A DNA stretch of 35,683 nt from an uncultured Roseibacillus sp. Lineage in GTDB: Bacteria; Verrucomicrobiota; Verrucomicrobiia; Verrucomicrobiales; Akkermansiaceae. This document shows positions 1-9,850 of the stretch, in pieces. The first letter of the stretch is position 1. Every line of letters starts with the position of its first letter. The DNA is taken from contig CALFBF010000108.1 in the NCBI GenBank assembly GCA_937949965.1, positions 1 through 35,683 on the forward strand, given 5' to 3'. The notes under the pieces were generated by a model, which saw only the letters and a list, made by a program, of their open reading frames with translations, ran no database searches and was not told where the DNA came from. The translations under genes and the position numbers were made by a program.

Positions 1-2
1 CT

Positions 3-185
3 CAAGGTGAGATTCCTCTTAGGTTTAGTGTAGATTCTAATTTCGAAGGTAGACTCGAAAGTGCTATATCAGGCCTTTTTGAGACAGAACTAAGCGGTCC
101 ATTTGTTCAAATACCGGAGCCTTCGAGTGCGGTAATGATGCTGATAGGCGGTTTCTTCTTTCTTAGGAGAATGCGTCGAATCTGA
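3..185 (+). CDS. C-terminal part of a PEP-CTERM sorting-domain protein (5' truncated by window edge)
   Basis: Frame 3 reads ...SGPFVQIPEPSSAVMMLIGGFFFLRRMRRI*: PEP motif, hydrophobic helix, Arg-rich tail. Confidence 0.8.
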   Translation, partial: QGEIPLRFSVDSNFEGRLESAISGLFETELSGPFVQIPEPSSAVMMLIGGFFFLRRMRRI

Positions 186-221
186 ATGTGTTTAGAGCAG
201 AACTTGAAAAATTGAAAAGCG

Positions 222-839
222 ATGTCGTTAGAAGGCGAATCTCAAATAAAGAACATCCTTGCGACATGGCTGTCCGCTATCGTTGTGATGCTTTCTTTGG
301 GCGAAGCACGCGCCGAATTCTTCTGGCACGAGGATGGTCGGCTCGATTACTTAATCCGACCCAATGGCACGGAGCGTCGGATGCACTTCGATAGTTTGGT
401 GCGCTTGAGCGGGATTACCGAGCGCGATGCGGCGGGGGAATTGCTCTTAACCTATCAGCTCGGCTACAAGCCCAGTGACGAGGTGGACCATCGCTTCTAC
501 TGGCCGCGCAATCCGTCTAACCAGACCTTTCATGCCATTAGCAGCGGGGCGCATGATGGTGATAATTCCATCACGAGTCTCAATGGCGAGAGCTTCGTCT
601 ATGATGCCGATGGCAATCTCACCGAAGGGTTTTTCAACGACCCTGCGGTGATGGAGACCGCTAGCTGGGATGCGCGCAATCGTCTCACAGGCATAGGCAC
701 GACGAGTTACCGCTACGATATGGAGGGGCATCGCGTGGAGGTGACTCATGAGGGAGAGACGACGCAGGCCCTCATCGATCCGCACAGTGGCCCGGTTTTG
801 TCGCTGTGCATTTATGCTGAGGGCTTTACTATTGCCTGA
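222..839 (+). pseudogene. Short secreted RHS/YD-repeat-like fragment, probably truncated
   Basis: YD-repeat-like stretches FVYDADGNLTEG, WDARNRLTGI, YRYDMEGHRVEV; ends abruptly after ALIDPHSGPVLSL, well short of a normal RHS core. Confidence 0.6.
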
Positions 840-840
840 T

Positions 841-2772
841 CTAGGCCGAAGCGGCAACTGAGGGGAGGTGGGTACGAATTTTTGACAAGGCGTTGGCTAC
901 GGTGAGGCCGTGATTCTCACGCAAGATTTCGGGTTTGCCGTGCTCGACGAATTCGTCGGGCCAACCGATACGCTCTACAGGGACGTGCACTCCTCGATCG
1001 TGCAAGAGTTCGATAATACTAGCCCCAAAGCCGTTGGCTAAGACGTGATCTTCGTAAGTGCAAACGACTTTTGCCTTCTTGGCTTCGCTGACAATGAGCT
1101 CGGCATCGAGTGGTTTAATGAAGCGGGGATTAATGAGCCCGACACTGAGGCCGTCTTTGCTGAGTTCTGTCGCAGTCGCTTCTGCCATTTCAAATAGAGA
1201 ACCAAGACCGATGAGGCAGACGTCGCTGCCGGATTGGACCAGTTCAGCTTTACCCATTTCGAGTAGTTTGGGTTCGGTCTTTGGCTTTGCTCCTGTTCCT
1301 GCTCCTCGTGGATAGCGGATTGCGGTTGGGCCATCGTCGTAGTTGGCCATAGTCCAGAGCATGTCAACGAATTCGTCTTCATCCTTGGCTTGCATGTGGA
1401 TCAGGCCTGGAACGTGGCGAAGATAACCAATATCAAACAAACCGTGATGAGTGGGTCCGTCATCTCCGGAGAGGCCTCCTCGATCCATGCATAGGCGCAC
1501 AGGAAGGTTTTGCAAGGCAATGTCGTGCACAATCATATCGAATGCGCGCTGCATGAAAGTTGAGTAAATGGCGAGGAAGGGACGCATTCCTTGAGTCGCA
1601 AGGCCAGAGGCAAAGAGGGCGGCATGTTCTTCCGCAATCCCGACATCATAGTAGCGTTCAGGGAGTTCTTCCTTGAAGATGTCGAGCTTGGTTCCGCCCG
1701 GCATTGCTGCTGTGACTGCGACCATTTTCTGATCGTTCTTGGCGAAGTCAGTAATGCTACGACCAAAGATTTCGGAGAAAGTGGGTGCTCCTGTTTGAGT
1801 GGCTCCGTCTAATACGTTGTAGGGGCCGAGCCCGTGGAATTTTCCTGGTTTTTCGAGGGCTGGCTTGTAACCACGACCTTTCTCGGTGATAATATGGAGA
1901 ATGACAGGTTCGTCTTGCTTCTTGAGATACTCAAAGGTTTGGGTAAGGAGTTCGAGGTTGTGACCGTCAATGGGACCGAAATAACGGAGGCCAAATTTCT
2001 CAAATAGGACGTTGGGGAAGAGGAGATTTTTGGCCGAACGCTCGATCTTATGCGCGAATTTGCGGACAGATTCTCCCGCTACTTTTTCGACGAAATCAGA
2101 GGCTTTGTCTCGTACCGTTGAATAGGCAGAGTGTGTTTGGAGTGCGTTGAAGTACTTTGCGATCGCTCCTACGTTCTTATCAATGGACCATTCATTGTCG
2201 TTTAGGACGACGATGAAGCGCTTGGTGGTTTCGGCGATGTTATTGAGGGCTTCGAGAGTTGGTCCACAGGTGAAGGCTGCGTCGCCAGCTACCGCGACGA
2301 CGTGGGAGTTTTCTCCTTTTTGGTCCCGTGCGGCAGCCATCCCGAGAGCTGCCGAAAGAGCTGTCCCTGCATGTCCGGCACCGTAGGCGTCATGCTCGGA
2401 TTCGGTGCGGAGAAGGAATCCGTTCAGTCCCTGGTATTGGCGAATGGTACCGATTTTGTCGGCTCGTCCAGTGAGCATTTTGTGGACGTAGCCTTGGTGG
2501 GCTACGTCGAAGACGAACTTGTCCTCGGGAGTGTTGAAGACGCGGTGAAGGGCGATTGAGAGTTCAACCACCCCAAGATTAGGCCCAAGATGTCCTCCCG
2601 TATTAGCAAGGGAACGGATGAGAGTATCTCTGATTTCGGCTGCAAGTCCCTCAAGTTCTCCAGATTTCAGATTCTTGACATCCTCTGGTGACTGGATCCC
2701 TGGCAGTAACGGAGGGTCGGGCAGAGTGACGAGGTCAGTTTCGGTTTCAGGATTAGAGGAGTCGGATGTCAT
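841..2772 (-). CDS. dxs: 1-deoxy-D-xylulose-5-phosphate synthase
   Basis: Full-length transketolase-like protein with GDAAFTCGPTLEALNN, DRGGLSGDDGPTHHGLFD and DVGIAEEHAALFASGLA. Start taken at MTSDSSN (ORF track extends to 2802). Confidence 0.95.
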   Translation of the reverse strand: MTSDSSNPETETDLVTLPDPPLLPGIQSPEDVKNLKSGELEGLAAEIRDTLIRSLANTGGHLGPNLGVVELSIALHRVFNTPEDKFVFDVAHQGYVHKMLTGRADKIGTIRQYQGLNGFLLRTESEHDAYGAGHAGTALSAALGMAAARDQKGENSHVVAVAGDAAFTCGPTLEALNNIAETTKRFIVVLNDNEWSIDKNVGAIAKYFNALQTHSAYSTVRDKASDFVEKVAGESVRKFAHKIERSAKNLLFPNVLFEKFGLRYFGPIDGHNLELLTQTFEYLKKQDEPVILHIITEKGRGYKPALEKPGKFHGLGPYNVLDGATQTGAPTFSEIFGRSITDFAKNDQKMVAVTAAMPGGTKLDIFKEELPERYYDVGIAEEHAALFASGLATQGMRPFLAIYSTFMQRAFDMIVHDIALQNLPVRLCMDRGGLSGDDGPTHHGLFDIGYLRHVPGLIHMQAKDEDEFVDMLWTMANYDDGPTAIRYPRGAGTGAKPKTEPKLLEMGKAELVQSGSDVCLIGLGSLFEMAEATATELSKDGLSVGLINPRFIKPLDAELIVSEAKKAKVVCTYEDHVLANGFGASIIELLHDRGVHVPVERIGWPDEFVEHGKPEILRENHGLTVANALSKIRTHLPSVAASA

Positions 2773-3055
2773 CGGGCGAGTCTTCGGAAGCAGGAGTCTC
2801 ACCCGCGGATGTCTTGCTGGCTAGCTTGTTTTCAGACTGTGTTTCACCAGCTACTCGATTGAGTTGCACGACTTCGATGCGCTTGCGAGCATTTTCAACC
2901 ATTGTTTGACACTGTTGGAGTAGTTCGTGTCCTTCTTCGTAGTTGGAAAGGAGATCTTCGAGAGGAAGAGAACTCTCCTCCATATTACTTACGATGGTCT
3001 CTAACTGACTGAGAGACTCTTCAAAAGTAGCTTTAGTTGCGGCTTTGCGGGACAT
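2753..3055 (-). CDS. xseB: Exodeoxyribonuclease VII small subunit
   Basis: FEESLSQLETIVSNMEESSLPLEDLLSNYEEGHELLQQCQ is the XseB signature; overlaps the dxs start. Confidence 0.92.
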   Translation of the reverse strand: MSRKAATKATFEESLSQLETIVSNMEESSLPLEDLLSNYEEGHELLQQCQTMVENARKRIEVVQLNRVAGETQSENKLASKTSAGETPASEDSPDDIRLL

Positions 3056-3058
3056 GTC

Positions 3059-4852
3059 TTAGAAATTGGAGTTACGAGAGGTGTAGAAGATCATGGGAGA
3101 ACCGCGGAAGATGAGGGGACGCACTTGAGGGTAACTTGTGTAGAAGGCCTTCAGGTCAGAGTCTTGTCGGCTCACAATGCTGAGATTACTCGAAGAACTA
3201 GTGGAGAAGGAGGCCCAGCCGTCGAGCATCAAGCTCATGTATTCGCCGTAGAAGCGAGCCGTCTGAGTAAGAGGGATAGTGCCACTAGAGATCGGCGAAA
3301 GAATGACGCCAACGATGGGAGTTTCCTCGTCTTCGGCAATGTTCTCAATCTCTTCTAGTTGCGTTAATTTCATAGGAATCCAGAGGGAGCGGCGATCCGT
3401 ATACCAAGCAACTGCCCACGGTTGATCAGATGCGATAATCTCGTCGGGTTCGGCGTAATCTACTACACTTTTATCAAGAAGGCTGGGAGCATAAGGCGGG
3501 TAGTTAGGGGGAAAATCATTTCCCGAGCGGATGGCGTAGACGGCGTCGAAGGGCATTCGCAAGAGGAAGGGGCTTGCGGAAATCGCAACAGCGAGAACCA
3601 AATGGGCATTGCTTAGGAAGGGTGCCGTAGGAGACAGCTGGAGGCGTGCCCAAAGCACACTCAACATCGCGAGCCCATAAGCTCCCATGAGAGGAGCAAA
3701 GAGGAGGTGAAGCTGGTTGGGTGAGGTTTCTCCTCCTTTGAGACCAAAAATAGCCATGCCGAGAGTGGAGAAAACCCACATGATGAGAAGAGTCCAGCGG
3801 AAGTGGCTAATAGAGATTTTCTTAAAAGGATGAAAGAGTGCGATGAAGAAGATAGGAGCGGCAACAATACTACCGAAGTAGGCATAGAGGTTGGTTGTTT
3901 GCGCAACCATCAGCTTCAAGATCGTGGTCGTTAACATCCTAAGGTTGAGCGGAACTGTGTCTAAGCTGCGCATCGCCCATGATTCTGCTCCGGAAAGGCC
4001 CTCAAAGAGAACGAGAACGGCTGTTCCTCCTGGATTCCCAGTGACTTTGATATTATGAATCACAGGCAATGCCGCTGCTAAGATAACGGCTGTAAGAACA
4101 ATAATGCCTGCTAAACCACGAGGCTTGATGAACATGGCTGCAGCAACGGCGTAACCAATAACGAGCCAAATCGCAATCCAGTGAGTGAGGCAGAGTAGTG
4201 CGAAGAAGATGGCGGCGAGAATGGCGGGAATCAAAGGCAGGCCTTCTTCTTCGCTGGATTCGATAGAACGGTAGGCAAAGTAGCACCCTGAGGTGAAAAG
4301 AAGTAGCATGAGCATCTGCGGTAGGCCGCTCATCGAGATGGTCCAGAAGAGTTCGCAGAAAAGCATCAAAAGAGCAGTTGCTCCGGCAATTTTGGAGTCA
4401 AAGATACGACAAACGAGGAGATAAGTCACCCCGATGGAAAGAAGGAGACAGACGATTGCAAAGCCAGCGACCACCCGATCCAATTGATAAATATACTCGT
4501 TTTCATCGGGCCGGAAGGATTCAAAATCGTTGGCTCCAATGGCCCGAAAGACTGCACCGAGGAGCAAGGGTTTGAGTGGAGCATGATAAGTATTTTGGCT
4601 CGCATCAGCGAGGGTAGCGTTATCACCGATATTTTCTCTGGTCTGGCGAATGGCCGCGGGCCGGATGACTTTAGTGACGAGTCCGTTACCGCGTGCGACT
4701 TCACGAGCAATAGCAGCCTGCTCCATGCCATGAGCAGAATCGAGCCCTTTGAAAAGGAAGGTGACATGTAGAGCTCCTAACGAGATCAGAAGAATGAAGA
4801 AGATTGCCCTCAGAGAGAGGGCTGCGATGTTGGATGAGCCTTGATTAGACAT
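3059..4852 (-). CDS. Multi-pass membrane protein, glycosyltransferase family 39 / ArnT-like
   Basis: About 10 or more hydrophobic segments; N-terminal loop GMEQAAIAREVARGNGLVTKVIRP resembles GT-C mannosyltransferases. Confidence 0.65.
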   Translation of the reverse strand: MSNQGSSNIAALSLRAIFFILLISLGALHVTFLFKGLDSAHGMEQAAIAREVARGNGLVTKVIRPAAIRQTRENIGDNATLADASQNTYHAPLKPLLLGAVFRAIGANDFESFRPDENEYIYQLDRVVAGFAIVCLLLSIGVTYLLVCRIFDSKIAGATALLMLFCELFWTISMSGLPQMLMLLLFTSGCYFAYRSIESSEEEGLPLIPAILAAIFFALLCLTHWIAIWLVIGYAVAAAMFIKPRGLAGIIVLTAVILAAALPVIHNIKVTGNPGGTAVLVLFEGLSGAESWAMRSLDTVPLNLRMLTTTILKLMVAQTTNLYAYFGSIVAAPIFFIALFHPFKKISISHFRWTLLIMWVFSTLGMAIFGLKGGETSPNQLHLLFAPLMGAYGLAMLSVLWARLQLSPTAPFLSNAHLVLAVAISASPFLLRMPFDAVYAIRSGNDFPPNYPPYAPSLLDKSVVDYAEPDEIIASDQPWAVAWYTDRRSLWIPMKLTQLEEIENIAEDEETPIVGVILSPISSGTIPLTQTARFYGEYMSLMLDGWASFSTSSSSNLSIVSRQDSDLKAFYTSYPQVRPLIFRGSPMIFYTSRNSNF

Positions 4853-4882
4853 GAAATTATTTCGGGGGAGAGATAGTTTTGT

Positions 4883-6301
4883 TTATTCTTTCGTGGCCGA
4901 ATCCGAGGGGGATTCACTTAATTTTCTTTGGAGGGTTCTCCGGCTGATGCCCAAGAGTATGGCAGCTTGTGTTTTGTTTCCTTCGGTCTGATGCAGGGCA
5001 CGTTGGATGGCATCTGCTTCCAAGCTATGCAAGTTGAGTTCCGCGACCGGGGCAAGACTCTTTTGCGGAGCGGAACCTTCGGAGGAGGGTGAGGAGGAGT
5101 GAGGAGGAGGTTGCGCGATAAAGGCAGGGAGGTGTTTGGCCGTAATTTGATCCGAATTGGACATGATCACACCGTGCTCGATAGCGGTACGTAGTTCCCT
5201 TACGTTGCCAGGCCAATAGTAATTCCGAAGGAGTAAGAGCGCGTCGTCGGCAAAGGCTTTCGCAGGACGGTTGTTCTCTTGCGAAAACTCGGTGAGAAAT
5301 GAGTTCGCGAGGAGAATGACGTCTTCTGGCCTAACTCGCAGGGGAGGCATATCGATTTTGAGCACATTGAGCCGGAAGAAAAGGTCTTCTCGGAATTCTC
5401 CTGCGTCGACGAGTTCACGTAGACTTTTGTTCGTCGCCGCTACTAATCTGACGTCTATCGCAATCGGAGTATTGGATCCGACTCGTTCGATGGAACGTTC
5501 TGATAAGGCACGAAGAAGCTTTACTTGGGTGGTGGAGTCGATTTCGCCGATCTCGTCTAAAACAAGAGTGCCACCATGAGCTTGTTCGAAACGACCAATG
5601 CGTCGCTGGCTAGCTCCGGTGAAGGCTCCTTTTTCGTGACCAAAAAGCTCGGACTCAAGAAGCTGTGCGGAGAGCGCGGCGCAGTTCACGATGACAAATT
5701 TCTCCAAGGGGCGGCCAGAGAGGTCATGGAGGGCGTGGGCGACGAGTTCTTTGCCTGTGCCAGATTCACCTTCGATAAGTACTGTTGCGCGGGTTGCCGC
5801 AACTTGTTCTACCATCTCGGTCACTCGGCGGATGGCATCAGATTTACCGAGGATTCGATCCAAGCCCGAGGGCGCTTGCGAAGTCTTCTGACGAAGGCGG
5901 GCATTCTCCGTCTTGAGTTCGACGTTTTGTTTTTCGAGCTTTTGAGTGCGGACCGCACGTTGGAGGAGGTTTTCGACCTCATCGATGTTCAGTGGTTTGG
6001 TGACAAAATGGAAAGCCCCCCGGCGCATCGCTTCTACCGCCGTATCCACTGAGCCGTAAGCTGTCATCATCACCGCGACAGGTGGTTTGGGAAGGGCGAG
6101 CGCTTCTTCGATGAGGGTCATCCCTGATTCCGCACCCAGTCGCAGGTCCGTTAGCAGGAGATCGATATTTTCGTTTTTCAGGACTTCGCGTGCTTGCGAA
6201 AGGTCCGCAGCCACGTAGACATCAAAGGTCTCGTCCAGAGCCATCCGCAGACCATCGCGAGTGGGTTTTTCATCATCAACTATCAGGAGAATGGGCTGCA
6301 T
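4883..6301 (-). CDS. NtrC-family sigma-54-dependent response regulator (REC-AAA+-Fis HTH)
   Basis: REC domain ILLIVDDEKPTRDGL/LLLTDLRLG; Walker A GESGTGKE; GAFTGA loop; Fis-like C-terminus EGNKTQAAILLGISRRTLQRKL. Start placed at MQPILL. Confidence 0.93.
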   Translation of the reverse strand: MQPILLIVDDEKPTRDGLRMALDETFDVYVAADLSQAREVLKNENIDLLLTDLRLGAESGMTLIEEALALPKPPVAVMMTAYGSVDTAVEAMRRGAFHFVTKPLNIDEVENLLQRAVRTQKLEKQNVELKTENARLRQKTSQAPSGLDRILGKSDAIRRVTEMVEQVAATRATVLIEGESGTGKELVAHALHDLSGRPLEKFVIVNCAALSAQLLESELFGHEKGAFTGASQRRIGRFEQAHGGTLVLDEIGEIDSTTQVKLLRALSERSIERVGSNTPIAIDVRLVAATNKSLRELVDAGEFREDLFFRLNVLKIDMPPLRVRPEDVILLANSFLTEFSQENNRPAKAFADDALLLLRNYYWPGNVRELRTAIEHGVIMSNSDQITAKHLPAFIAQPPPHSSSPSSEGSAPQKSLAPVAELNLHSLEADAIQRALHQTEGNKTQAAILLGISRRTLQRKLSESPSDSATKE

Positions 6302-6738
6302 CTCAGGCTCATGAAGATGAGAGGGAAGAGCGGTAACTGCAAGACACAAGCTTGTCCCGCTCTGACCATTCTCGGGAATTGATTTGGTTATTTCTTTCCC
6401 GGAGTAGAAGGGCCCCTTTGGCAACTTTTTTTGGAGGAAGTCGCGAAGTATTTTCTTACAGTGAGGTTGTCGGAGGTGCCCAGAACTTTATCTTGGTTTT
6501 AGCGTTCTGCAGAAGACAAGCCTTAAGAGAAGAACTCGCAACAAGGTGAGAGGGCCTAATCAGGCATTGCATAAGAAATCGAAAACACCTACCAAGTCCC
6601 TGCCTAGCACTTATCTCTTAACTCAATCTCTAATAAATTGAACTTAGGGAATCTCGTTACATTTCAAGATTCGGGAAGAGGGGCAAGTTGACTTCTTAGC
6701 TCTTGGGCTTTGAGTCTTGTTAGTGAAAATTTCGGAAG

Positions 6739-7374
6739 ATGAACTTAACCACTCTCAGATTATTTATTTTTGGATTGTTTGGTTTAGTGCTGCCTCTTTT
6801 AAGTGATGAAAGTGAGGGGCCAGTAACACCACCCGAGTCGGCAACGACTACCACAGAACCTCTTATATCCGAACAAGAGAAAGAAGTGGAGGCAGAAGCT
6901 CAAGGAGAGAAAGATGAGCAGGAGGAGCCTGAAGTCGTCGAGATCCGTCAGATCTTTGGGTGGAAGGAGTGGGTGAAGATTGGTAGCAAAGCCGATGAAA
7001 TGCGAGCCAAGTTAGATAGCGGCGCTCGCACCTCATCACTCCATGCCGAAGATGTCGAAGAGTTCGAGCGAGATGGTCGGGAGTGGGTCCGTTTCACACT
7101 CTGTGATCCCACCAAGGAGGAGTCCAAGAGGATCGAAGTGAAGGCTCCCGTGCAACGGATTTCTCGCGTCAAAAATACGGATAAAACTGTGAGTAGCCGC
7201 TACGTGGTCGAACTCTCATTTGAATTGGGAGGAATGCAGCGAAGAGCGGAGTTTAACCTGAACGATCGCACCGGCTTCACTTGCCCGATTTTGTTGGGAA
7301 GGAACATTCTTCGCAAAATTGGCTGGGTGGATAGCCGTCGCGTGGATTTAGCAGAAAAGAAGATCTTCCGATGA
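6739..7374 (+). CDS. Retropepsin-like / RimK-associated putative zinc protease (PF05618-type), secreted
   Basis: GWKEWVKIGSKADEMRAKLDSGARTSSLHAEDVEEF and DRTGFTCPILLGRNILRKIGWVDSRR; N-terminal signal sequence and acidic linker. Confidence 0.85.
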   Translation: MNLTTLRLFIFGLFGLVLPLLSDESEGPVTPPESATTTTEPLISEQEKEVEAEAQGEKDEQEEPEVVEIRQIFGWKEWVKIGSKADEMRAKLDSGARTSSLHAEDVEEFERDGREWVRFTLCDPTKEESKRIEVKAPVQRISRVKNTDKTVSSRYVVELSFELGGMQRRAEFNLNDRTGFTCPILLGRNILRKIGWVDSRRVDLAEKKIFR

Positions 7375-8882
7375 AGACGAAAAGCCTCCTCCTCTGGGTA
7401 ACCAATCTCTTCTTCATCGGGCTCGCAGTTAGTCTAGCTCTCTACAAGACGGTGAGCATGGAAGTGCCGTTCCTACCAGGGCAGAATCTCACCAATTGGA
7501 CGGTAGAAGCTCGTGTCCAAATGCAAGCCGTAGGAGGTCGGCTCAAGGCGGAGATGACCTTGCCCAGTTTTGAGCATGGCGGAGAAGTTGCCTCCCTAGG
7601 GTTTGGCTACATGGAGCGTAATCGGGGTCGAGAAAAGATTGGGGTATGGAGTGCTGCTGAGCGCACTGGAGAACAAGTGATTTATTACCAAGCTTCTGCT
7701 CGAGATTCTTCTTGGTTGGCGAGCAAGGAGCTAGCAGGACCAAAACCCCCGACTGAACAGAAGGTTCTGCCAGATGATGGGGCTGAAGCCGTTGCCTTGA
7801 AGAACCTGTTAGTTGAGGCCGAAGCTCGTTCAGCAGACTTGGAAACCTTTGTTGGTCAGGTCCAGTTGTTAGTTGAGGGGGAAGTTCTTTCTCAAGAGGC
7901 AGGCATTCTGCGCCGTTCATACGAAAAGAAGTACCGAGGAGCTTGGGTGCAACAACTTCTCATGGATTTGTTAGCCGCCAAGGGAGTTCCCGTGCGACGG
8001 GCTTGGGGAGTCGTTTTGAATGAAGACTTAGGACAACAGACGCCGATCCGAATGGTTGATGTTTATGAGGGAACGCGCTGGCGAGCTTTTGCAGTAGAGG
8101 CGAATAGGGAGCCTGGTCCACTCGCTGTTTGGTGTCGGGGAGAGGCTCTTCTCGATATTACCGGAGGAAAGAGCTCCGAGGTCTACTTCTATGTTACGAA
8201 AAGTCTAGTAAATCCCGAAACGGCTTCTTTGCTCAGAGATGCTCCCATTTGGGCTCCTTCTATTGCGATGTTGCCAGTGAGTGATCGACAGGTGTTTCGC
8301 TATATTGCCCTCATTCCGGTAGGGGCCTTTGTGATCGTCCTGTTGAGGAATCTTGTAGGTCTCTCAATGCTGGGAACTTTCATGCCCATTCTGCTGTCGT
8401 TATCGTTTTTGGAAATTCCCGTGGTGCCGGCATTACTAATGTTTGCCTTATTACTCGCCGTTGGCCTCGCCTTCCGCTTTTACCTCTCGCGTTTGAATCT
8501 GTTAGTCGTGCCACGAGTAGCCGCTTGCGTGGGGATCGTGTCTATTTTGATGATCATCTTTGCATTGTTATCTTATCGCTTGGGCTCGAATCTTGGGCTC
8601 AAGATTACCGCCTTTCCGATGGTGGTGATGGCGTGGTCCATCGAGCGGATGTCGTTGATGTGGGACGAAGAAGGCGCTTGGGATGCCATTCAACAAGTAC
8701 TCGGAAGCATCCTCGCTGCCATCGTAGGGTATCTGGTTATGAGAATGCCCGTCGTCGATTACTGGTCCATCTACTTCCCTGAGCTCTTACTCATTCTGAT
8801 GGCGGGAATCTTAATGGTCGGGCGCTATACTGGCTATCGCCTCATGGAGCTACATCGTTTCAATCGCTTCAGCCCCTCATGA
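7371..8882 (+). CDS. Inactive transglutaminase fused to 7 TM helices
   Basis: N-terminal TM plus transglutaminase-like domain (LLMDLLAAKGVPVRRAWGV), then multiple TM helices; located between the protease-like and ATP-grasp genes. Confidence 0.85.
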   Translation: MKTKSLLLWVTNLFFIGLAVSLALYKTVSMEVPFLPGQNLTNWTVEARVQMQAVGGRLKAEMTLPSFEHGGEVASLGFGYMERNRGREKIGVWSAAERTGEQVIYYQASARDSSWLASKELAGPKPPTEQKVLPDDGAEAVALKNLLVEAEARSADLETFVGQVQLLVEGEVLSQEAGILRRSYEKKYRGAWVQQLLMDLLAAKGVPVRRAWGVVLNEDLGQQTPIRMVDVYEGTRWRAFAVEANREPGPLAVWCRGEALLDITGGKSSEVYFYVTKSLVNPETASLLRDAPIWAPSIAMLPVSDRQVFRYIALIPVGAFVIVLLRNLVGLSMLGTFMPILLSLSFLEIPVVPALLMFALLLAVGLAFRFYLSRLNLLVVPRVAACVGIVSILMIIFALLSYRLGSNLGLKITAFPMVVMAWSIERMSLMWDEEGAWDAIQQVLGSILAAIVGYLVMRMPVVDYWSIYFPELLLILMAGILMVGRYTGYRLMELHRFNRFSPS

Positions 8883-9850
8883 CCTCACTGTTATCCTATT
8901 TTGCCAATCCCGCTAAGCTACGGAAGCTGGGCATTGTTGGGCTGAACGAGCGTAATGGTCGCTATCTTTTACCGAATAATCCGCGCCATCTTTATCGGGC
9001 TGTTGATGACAAGTTGCGGACCAAGGAGCTGGCAATAGCAGCCGAGATTGCCGTTCCCGAGCTCTACGGCGTCCTTCGTAGTCCTGGTGATTTGAGGAAG
9101 ATTGAGTCCCTTGTAAGCGAGCGTTCCTCCTTCGTGATGAAGCCTGCTATGGGCAGTGGCGGGAAAGGGGTTCTTGTGATTAAGGAGAAGAAAGAAGAAC
9201 GATTTCTCAAAGGAAGCGGGAGTTCTCTTTCTTTAGAAGAACTCAAGTTCCATGCCAGCAATATCTTGGGAGGTCTTTTTAGCCTAGGCGGCAAGCGTGA
9301 TGCCGTGATGTTAGAAGAGTTTGTGAGCTGTGAAGCCGGACTTCAATCCTACAGTTTTCAGGGTGCGCCTGATATCCGAGTAGTGATGTTGCATGGCTAT
9401 CCCGTCATGGCGATGATGCGCCTTGCGACACGGGCTTCGGATGGGCGCGCAAATCTCCACCAAGGAGCCGTTGGCGTCGGGATTGACCTTGGGACCGGAC
9501 GCACCACCCACGCGATTTGCGGTCGCGAAAGTGTGGCGAAACACCCCGACCTTGGAGTTGCCCTGATCGGTCAGCTCATTCCTCATTGGGGCGAGGTGTT
9601 AGAGCTGGCGAGCCGTTGTTATGACTTTGCTAATTTGGGTTATTTGGGGGCTGATGTCATGGTCTGTGAAGACCTAGGGCCGACTTTGATTGAGGTGAAC
9701 GCGCGGCCTGGATTGGCGATTCAGTCGGCTAACGGAGCGGGACTTCAGGATCGCTTCGAGAGGGTGCAAAGAGAGGCTGATCGGCTGAAGGGGCAGGCTG
9801 TGCTTGAGGAGAGAGTGGATTTTGCGATGCAAGAATTCACTGCCGGTTAG
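8879..9850 (+). CDS. Alpha-L-glutamate ligase-like ATP-grasp protein
   Basis: FVMKPAMGSGGKGVLVI, DIRVVMLHGYPVMAMMRLAT, GADVMVCEDLGPTLIEVNARPGLAIQSANGAG; 4-bp overlap with upstream gene. Confidence 0.87.
   Translation: MTSLLSYFANPAKLRKLGIVGLNERNGRYLLPNNPRHLYRAVDDKLRTKELAIAAEIAVPELYGVLRSPGDLRKIESLVSERSSFVMKPAMGSGGKGVLVIKEKKEERFLKGSGSSLSLEELKFHASNILGGLFSLGGKRDAVMLEEFVSCEAGLQSYSFQGAPDIRVVMLHGYPVMAMMRLATRASDGRANLHQGAVGVGIDLGTGRTTHAICGRESVAKHPDLGVALIGQLIPHWGEVLELASRCYDFANLGYLGADVMVCEDLGPTLIEVNARPGLAIQSANGAGLQDRFERVQREADRLKGQAVLEERVDFAMQEFTAG

Noticed and set aside
5271-6052. Plus-strand ORFs opposite the NtrC-type regulator
   Set aside because: Antisense of a confident CDS with no domain signature.
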